From Paraflavitalea pollutisoli (GTDB taxonomy: Bacteria; Bacteroidota; Bacteroidia; Chitinophagales; Chitinophagaceae), in NCBI RefSeq assembly GCF_029360705.1, contig NZ_JARKMX010000001.1:1054001-1118000 (forward strand): DNA of 64,000 bases. Direction: 5' to 3'. Position 1 is the stretch's first letter; every line of letters starts with the position of its first letter. This document shows, piece after piece, positions 59,543-64,000 of the stretch. The notes under the pieces were generated by a model. It made no database searches. It was not told where the DNA came from and saw nothing but the letters and a program-made list of their open reading frames with translations. Made by a program: the position numbers and the translations under genes.

Positions 59543-60973
59543 ATGTTCAGTAACGATTATTCAAGAAGGAAATTCCTGAAGCAGGCTATGATGGCTTCTG
59601 CTGCAGCTGCTATACCTGGTTTTCTGCTGGCCAATGAATACAGCCATCCACGAAAGATCGGACCCAATGATAAGGTAAACCTTGCCTGCATCGGAATCGG
59701 AAACCGTGGCCGTGAGATCATCGAAGCCCTTGCCAAAACAGGTCTTGCCAATATTGTCGCCCTGTGTGATGTAGACATGGGCGCACCGCATACCGACCCC
59801 ATTGTAAAACAGTTTCCCAACGTACCACGTTTCCAGGACTTCCGGGTCATGTTTGATAAAATGGGCAACCAGATCGATGCCGTATCCATCGGTGTACCCG
59901 ACTTCTCCCACTTCCCCATCACCATGATGGCCATGAGCCTCGGCAAGCACGTGTATGTAGAAAAACCCATGGCACGTACCTTCCAGGAAGTAGAACTGAT
60001 GATGAAGGCCGCCGAGAAATACCCCAAGGTCGTTACCCAAATGGGCAACCAGGGACACTCCGAAGGCAACTACTTCCAGTTCAAAGCGTGGACAGAAGCC
60101 GGGATCATCAAAGACGTGACCAATATCACTGCACACATGAATTCGCCGCGCCGTTGGCATGGATGGGATCCCAAGATCAAATCCTTCCCGGCTGCCGAAC
60201 CCATTCCTTCCACACTCGACTGGGAGCTCTGGCAAATGGCCACCCAGGGGCATTCCTACAACAAGGACTTTGTCAACGGACAATGGCGCTGCTGGTTCGA
60301 TTTCGGCATGGGAGCACTGGGTGACTGGGGCGCGCATATCCTCGATACCGCTCACCAGTTCCTCGACCTTGGTCTGCCTTATGAAGTAGAGCCGATCAAG
60401 CTGGAAGGCCACAACAATTTCTTCTACCCCATGTCCACCACGCTGGCCTTCAAATTCCCCAAAAGGGGTAAGATGCCACCGCTGGAGATCAAGTGGTACG
60501 ATGGACTCGATAACCTGCCGCCTATTCCAAGTGGGTACGGCGTATCAGGCCTCGATCCAAATATTCCGCCTCCCAGCACCGGTAAGATCGAACCCGCCAA
60601 GCTCAATCCCGGTAAGATCATCTATAGCAAGGACCTCACCTTCAAGGGAGGATCGCACGGTAGCACCCTGTCGATCATTCCAGCCGAAAAAGCAAAAGAG
60701 ATGGAAAGCAAACTGCCGGTAGTACCAGCCAGTCCTTCCAACCACTTTGCCAACTTCCTGCTGGCCTGTAAAGGACAGGAAAAGACCCGCTCACCATTCT
60801 CCATTGCAGGCCCGCTGAGCCAGGTATTCTGCCTCGGTGTACTGGCTCAATGGACCGGTGAGACGATCAAGTTCGATCGGAAGAAGAAGCAGATCACCAG
60901 CAGCAAAAAGATCAACGATTTGCTGGTTGGTTTACCGCCCCGCAAAGGATTCGAGCAATACTATAAAGTATAA
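59543..60973 (+). CDS. Tat-exported Gfo/Idh/MocA-family oxidoreductase
   Basis: A 476-residue protein. The N-terminus SRRKFLKQAMMASAAAAIPGF is a twin-arginine export signal. An NAD(P)-binding Rossmann fold follows (NLACIGIGNRGREIIEAL, IVALCDVD), then VEKPMARTFQEVELM with the family Glu-Lys-Pro, and the C-terminal alpha/beta domain with DWGAHILDTAHQF. Family members oxidise sugars, sugar alcohols or their derivatives, and the Bacteroidota members with Tat signals are often glycosidases or epimerases with unconventional use of NAD; no case is decided here. It ends at a terminator. The metallophosphoesterase gene downstream on the other strand also has a Tat signal. Confidence 0.92.
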   Translation: MFSNDYSRRKFLKQAMMASAAAAIPGFLLANEYSHPRKIGPNDKVNLACIGIGNRGREIIEALAKTGLANIVALCDVDMGAPHTDPIVKQFPNVPRFQDFRVMFDKMGNQIDAVSIGVPDFSHFPITMMAMSLGKHVYVEKPMARTFQEVELMMKAAEKYPKVVTQMGNQGHSEGNYFQFKAWTEAGIIKDVTNITAHMNSPRRWHGWDPKIKSFPAAEPIPSTLDWELWQMATQGHSYNKDFVNGQWRCWFDFGMGALGDWGAHILDTAHQFLDLGLPYEVEPIKLEGHNNFFYPMSTTLAFKFPKRGKMPPLEIKWYDGLDNLPPIPSGYGVSGLDPNIPPPSTGKIEPAKLNPGKIIYSKDLTFKGGSHGSTLSIIPAEKAKEMESKLPVVPASPSNHFANFLLACKGQEKTRSPFSIAGPLSQVFCLGVLAQWTGETIKFDRKKKQITSSKKINDLLVGLPPRKGFEQYYKV

Positions 60974-60990
60974 ACGACTTGGTAATAAAA

Positions 60991-61031
60991 AGAAAACCAC
61001 CTCCGTATCCGGATGGTGGTTTTCTTTTTTT
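60991..61031 (+). terminator. Terminator after the Gfo/Idh/MocA gene
   Basis: AGAAAACCACC pairs with GGTGGTTTTCT, with TCCG/CGGA also pairing in the loop, then TTTTTTT. Confidence 0.9.
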
Positions 61032-61347
61032 AGGGTAAATAACCTGCCTGTCGTTGGGCCGCGCCCGTGAATGCAAGAAATGATGATAGCGTACGATTTT
61101 CAATTTCATGCACCTATTCTTATCGATAAGATTATATAATTGATAATTTGCCTATATTGCACCCGGAAACCCGCCCCATACCCAACCGCACAGCCCCCGG
61201 GAGATCATTTTTTCCGAAACTATCCCCTACCGTAGCAGGACATCACTGATCGATGCCCGATAAAGACATCATTTGATTAATAGTTGAATGCTCAACGTAT
61301 TCAGAAAGGGTCATTGTCATTTCCTTCACTGTGATAATGGCTCAGAG

Positions 61348-61377
61348 ATCCCGGCAGCTACATGGTGTCGGGATTTT
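61348..61377 (+). terminator. Orphan plus-strand terminator-like hairpin
   Basis: ATCCCG and CGGGAT arms enclose about 15 bases and are followed by a run of seven Ts. The previous plus transcript already ends at 61031, so this suggests a separate short transcript from 61100-61377. Confidence 0.5.
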
Positions 61378-61389
61378 TTTATGCCCAAT

Positions 61390-61416
61390 AAAAAGCCCCC
61401 TGCCAAGCAGGGGGCA
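61390..61416 (-). terminator. Terminator after the phosphoesterase gene
   Basis: On the minus strand GCCCCCTG, loop CTTGG, CAGGGGGC, then TTTTTATT. It is 25-50 bases after the stop codon. Confidence 0.9.
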
Positions 61417-61441
61417 AACCATACAGAGCGTAATGACAGTA

Positions 61442-62896
61442 TTATCCCAGTTTAACCTTGTCCTGGTATACCACACCAAAACGATCGGTCACCTTTACGG
61501 TTACTTCTTTTACACCAGCGCCAGGCGTGGCAGCAAAGAAGTGGTCGCTGAACACATGCATATTGGCAGGGTAGTGAGCCATCGAGATCGGGTCCTGGCA
61601 ACGGATCTGCGCCATGGTGCCTTTCAGCACACCATCTTCCAGGTACTCCACCTTCCATTGCTTATCCCAGTTCCACACATTGGCAATCACGGCATTCGGC
61701 TGCGTTTTGACTTTACCGGGGGCATAGGCCGCCAGTTGGTAGTCCTTCGGTTTACCAGTGCCTTTGTAATACCATTTTACGTTGTTGCCGTCGATCTCAT
61801 ACACGGCATAGCCATTGGGAGTACCGTCTACACATACCGCTTGCTTACGCCACCAGGCGCCACAAACGGTTCCATGGTTGTGTTCGAAAATATTGTCCTT
61901 CTCCCAGTTCTCATTCCAGTGCGTATGTCCCGACATGATATGAACCTGGTACGGCTTCAGCAACTTATACAAATGCTCGTGGTTGGTGACCATGCCACCC
62001 GTAGGCTCTTCTTTCAGCTTTTCCCGGTCTACAATATTGGTATAGGTGGGGATATGCAGGCTCACGATCACCGTAGAGCCGACCGGTACAGCTTGCAGGT
62101 CCTTCTCCAGCCAGTTCAATTGCGGCTCGGTCAGGTAACCCATATAGCTATGTCCCTTCCCCAGGAAGAAAACGTCGTCGAGGAATACATAGTGGATCTT
62201 GCCGCGATTGAAGGAAAAATAACCGGGGCCAAACAGGTCCTGGAAGGTAGCTTGTGAATTATCATCGCCACGAGCGATATACGTTTGGTCATGGTTGCCG
62301 ATCACCTGGAAGAAAGGAATACCAGTTACTTCCACTGCCTTCGAATATTCATCATACAGATCGGCACGGTCGTGCACCAGGTCGCCTACAGAAATACCAT
62401 GCACCGGGATATTACCCAGCGACCGTACCACCGCCGCGGTGTCGGGAGCAGATACATTGATCAGTTCAACGGCATTCTCGTCTTTCACCATCTGGGTATC
62501 ACCCCAGATGATCACCGCATGTTTGGTATCGTCTTGCTCATTTTTCGTTAGCGTGAAGTTCGCCGTTTGTGCCGCCTGCGATTTGTCCAGGCGCTGGTAA
62601 AAACGGGCCAATCCCTTTTCATGCGGTATATGATAGCCACTGGGAATGGTCACAAATACAAATTTGGCATCGGAGTGAAGCGGCAGTTGATACTGACCGT
62701 TCTTGTCGGTTTGCACAATGGAGTAACCATCGCTGACAGACACGGCAGCAATGCCTTTTCCACTGCTGACTACTTTCCCTTTGACGGTACCGGCACCGAT
62801 CACCGTGTTATCAGTGGTTGCAGCCAGCAGGCTGCTGCCTGGCACTACTGCGGCAGCACCCAATCCAATGTTCTTTAAAAAGTTTCTTCTTTCCAT
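61442..62896 (-). CDS. Calcineurin-like metallophosphoesterase, Tat-exported
   Basis: A 484-residue exported enzyme. The N-terminus MERRNFLKNIGLGAAAVVPGS is a twin-arginine signal. A beta-sandwich domain (~35-105, VKGKVVSSGKGIAAVSVSDGYSIVQTDKNGQYQLP pattern) precedes the calcineurin-like metallophosphatase core (~125-360: AVIIWGDTQMVKD, SVGDLVHD, VIGNHDQ, SLHIPTY, MSGHTHWN), with the metal ligands Asp, Asn and His in GNHD and GHTH. A C-terminal beta domain ends the protein. The composition matches MetallophosN/C proteins of Bacteroidota, whose substrates are unknown. It is convergent with the Gfo/Idh/MocA gene and stands alone on its strand. Confidence 0.93.
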   Translation of the reverse strand: MERRNFLKNIGLGAAAVVPGSSLLAATTDNTVIGAGTVKGKVVSSGKGIAAVSVSDGYSIVQTDKNGQYQLPLHSDAKFVFVTIPSGYHIPHEKGLARFYQRLDKSQAAQTANFTLTKNEQDDTKHAVIIWGDTQMVKDENAVELINVSAPDTAAVVRSLGNIPVHGISVGDLVHDRADLYDEYSKAVEVTGIPFFQVIGNHDQTYIARGDDNSQATFQDLFGPGYFSFNRGKIHYVFLDDVFFLGKGHSYMGYLTEPQLNWLEKDLQAVPVGSTVIVSLHIPTYTNIVDREKLKEEPTGGMVTNHEHLYKLLKPYQVHIMSGHTHWNENWEKDNIFEHNHGTVCGAWWRKQAVCVDGTPNGYAVYEIDGNNVKWYYKGTGKPKDYQLAAYAPGKVKTQPNAVIANVWNWDKQWKVEYLEDGVLKGTMAQIRCQDPISMAHYPANMHVFSDHFFAATPGAGVKEVTVKVTDRFGVVYQDKVKLG

Positions 62897-63219
62897 GATT
62901 GCTTATTGAATGGTCGTTGATGAGGTAGGATAGTGTGCCGTACGGGGCAACGGATTACATCATCGGTTAGAATAAAAACCGCGAATTTATAGGTAGAAGG
63001 TGCAAGCACATACCTGTTTACGATAAGATAATATAGGAAGGCAGCTCCAGGAGACCGTTTTACAAATGCTCACTGCATATAGTGTGACAACACGTGCTTT
63101 CACTGAATAAAGTGATAAAAAGCAATTGGTTTGATGGGTATTTGTTTGATAATCAATGTGTTTTTGGGCTGGCATGTCGTTGGCCTATATAAAGACAGAT
63201 CAACACAAAAACACAAGTC
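62897..63219. other. Upstream region of the small ORF
   Basis: About 320 bases with a TTG (in TTTTTGGG near 63160), a 19-base spacer and TATATAAAG directly before the small ORF; it is partly like the Bacteroidota promoter but lacks the TTTG of the -7 box. Nothing else was seen. Confidence 0.45.
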
Positions 63220-63330
63220 ATGGAAATCTTACATAGCATCGCCCTGCCGGGTACAGCGATGCAGGCGCTGTTAAGGGAAGACCTACAACGAAAAGTAAAT
63301 AAAAATACAGCAATAGCCCTCAACGTGTAA
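63220..63330 (+). CDS. Possible small protein, 36 aa
   Basis: A short frame: MEILHSIALPGTAMQAL followed by a basic helix (REDLQRKVNKNTAIALNV). It follows a possible promoter and ends at TAA. Its size makes it uncertain. It could be a leader peptide, and no family is recognised. It precedes the 66-residue frame and the hydrolase on the same strand. Confidence 0.4.
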   Translation: MEILHSIALPGTAMQALLREDLQRKVNKNTAIALNV

Positions 63331-63542
63331 AGGACGACGTCTGCCAGCTTTGAAACGAAGATGACGGGTGTCAGCTTGCCGGGGCGGTTGTAATGAGCGT
63401 GCACTTTCCACCCGTTCGTGCACCAGGATAGCTCTACGCCGGCGTATGATCCTTACGAAAACCGGTCAACAACACGGCAAGTCAACCGTTGGCAGACGTG
63501 CCTTTCGCAAAACAACATTATTCACTCAAAAAAAGGTAGCGT

Positions 63543-63743
63543 ATGAAACTGCAAATTGTACATCCACCGGTACCAGACCCGTCAGCCAATCAGCTTGGGC
63601 ACACACTGGTACAACTTCACGAACCACCAGTCAATACAAGCGAGGGAGGAGAATTCCTGGATGATGCCATTCATATGGACGAGCTCCCGGTTATACTGAC
63701 CGAAGAAAGCGTGTCTGCAGGAAGCCCACGGTACCTGTTGTAA
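63543..63743 (+). CDS. Possible small protein, 66 aa
   Basis: A plausible small gene: MKLQIVHPPVPDPSANQLGH..., rich in Pro, Val and acidic residues, with no hydrophobic segment, ending SVSAGSPRYLL. Codon use resembles neighbouring genes. A leader-like profile (acidic middle, small C-terminal tail) would fit a peptide precursor, but no modifying enzyme is beside it and I recognise no family. An overlapping 98-codon frame (63368-63664) is less likely. It lies 50 bases before the hydrolase gene. Confidence 0.5.
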   Translation: MKLQIVHPPVPDPSANQLGHTLVQLHEPPVNTSEGGEFLDDAIHMDELPVILTEESVSAGSPRYLL

Positions 63744-63793
63744 TCACCTCCACTACATGTCAACAATCAATCATCAAATAAAAAGCAAGAAGT

Positions 63794-64000
63794 ATGTCCA
63801 CCGTTAAAAAAGGGCTGTCAGCCTTGTTAATCGCCATGACAACCATATTATTCACGCCTGCCACACAGGCACAACAGTCGCCTAAAGGAGTAAAGAACAT
63901 TGTACTGGTACACGGCGCATTTGCCGATGGGTCCAGCTGGGTAAAGATCATCCCTACCCTCAAAGCAAAAGGCTACAATGTCATTGCCGTACAAAACCCG
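63794..64000 (+). CDS. Alpha/beta hydrolase, N-terminal part (3' cut by window)
   Basis: The first 69 residues of an exported alpha/beta hydrolase. The signal peptide MSTVKKGLSALLIAMTTIL ends near TQAQQ and is followed by KNIVLVHGAFADGSSW, the oxyanion HG motif of EstC/hydroxynitrile-lyase-like hydrolases, and the next strand YNVIAVQNP. The nucleophile Ser and His lie beyond the window, so activity and substrate cannot be judged. Two small ORFs precede it on the same strand and may belong to its transcript. Confidence 0.85.
   Translation, partial: MSTVKKGLSALLIAMTTILFTPATQAQQSPKGVKNIVLVHGAFADGSSWVKIIPTLKAKGYNVIAVQNP

Larger units (their letters stand above)
60974..61441. other. Intergenic region between two Tat-exported proteins
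   Basis: About 470 bases with terminators for both convergent genes (60991-61031 plus; 61390-61416 minus) and one extra plus-strand hairpin with T-run (61348-61377) with no plus gene in front of it. A plus frame over 61331-62257 is antisense to the phosphoesterase and is rejected. Confidence 0.6.

Noticed and set aside
61331-62257. A 308-codon plus frame opposite the phosphoesterase
   Set aside because: It is antisense to a clear Tat-exported phosphoesterase and includes its terminator.
63220-63743. Ribosomally made peptide (RiPP) cluster
   Set aside because: No modification, protease or dedicated exporter gene lies beside the small frames within the window, so this cannot be supported.

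Overview
The window (about 52% GC by eye) comes from a Bacteroidota genome, most likely a Chitinophagaceae-type soil or plant-litter degrader. The evidence is type IX secretion (T9SS) C-terminal sorting domains on three proteins, signal peptides ending in AQ, -7 promoter elements of the form TAnnTTTG, little Shine-Dalgarno signal, a papain plus DUF4384 protease, a DUF6728 mini-protein and LytTR, AraC and NarL regulators. No rRNA, tRNA, CRISPR array, insertion sequence or prophage was seen.

Positions 1-17302 hold a plus-strand pectin locus aimed at rhamnogalacturonan I. It has the end of a GH43 gene, a GH28 enzyme, two PL11 rhamnogalacturonan lyases (one with a CBM35-like module and a T9SS signal, one without), a CE12 acetylesterase, a GH105 unsaturated-galacturonyl hydrolase, a TonB-receptor-like beta-barrel, a sulfatase and a GH31 glycosidase. 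No recognisable SusC/SusD pair lies in the window. A 12-base motif, (G/A)CAGGAT(A/G)GACA, recurs in front of three of the pectin genes. Inference: lyases, glycosidases and esterase cut and deacetylate the backbone, GH105 removes the unsaturated residue the lyases leave, and GH43 trims arabinose side chains.

Positions 17336-26272 are mixed: a small unknown protein, an XRE regulator converging on a MocR regulator, rpiA, a zinc-ribbon protein, a ClC chloride carrier, a 57-residue membrane protein and a modular secreted quinoprotein-like dehydrogenase. Positions 26347-32688 are housekeeping: lpxB, a small membrane protein and surE in one overlapping minus-strand unit, then atpG, scpB with a very acidic tail, and lysA. 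Positions 32747-37847 hold an unknown Lys/Ala-rich protein, then a papain-like protease, a periplasmic thioredoxin, a DUF4442 protein and a beta-CASP metallo-hydrolase.

Positions 38755-42061 encode a complete split phosphorelay: LytTR response regulator, Hpt protein and a divergent membrane hybrid kinase. Positions 42256-47717 hold a sialate O-acetylesterase family enzyme, an S10 carboxypeptidase and an AraC regulator. Positions 47789-57526 hold a 1948-residue T9SS surface protein with five N-terminal repeats and about six CARDB-like domains, a beta-helix protein, and a divergent TPR histidine kinase with a NarL response regulator. The rest is an ABC exporter, two Tat-type secreted enzymes (Gfo/Idh/MocA and calcineurin-like), two small ORFs and the start of an alpha/beta hydrolase cut by the window end.

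Nothing here is clearly a new defence or biosynthetic system. The most promising leads are the shared 12-base motif in the pectin locus, gene-free stretches with intrinsic terminators but no gene to terminate (possible small RNAs), the compact phosphorelay, and the large repeat/CARDB surface protein with its beta-helix neighbour.
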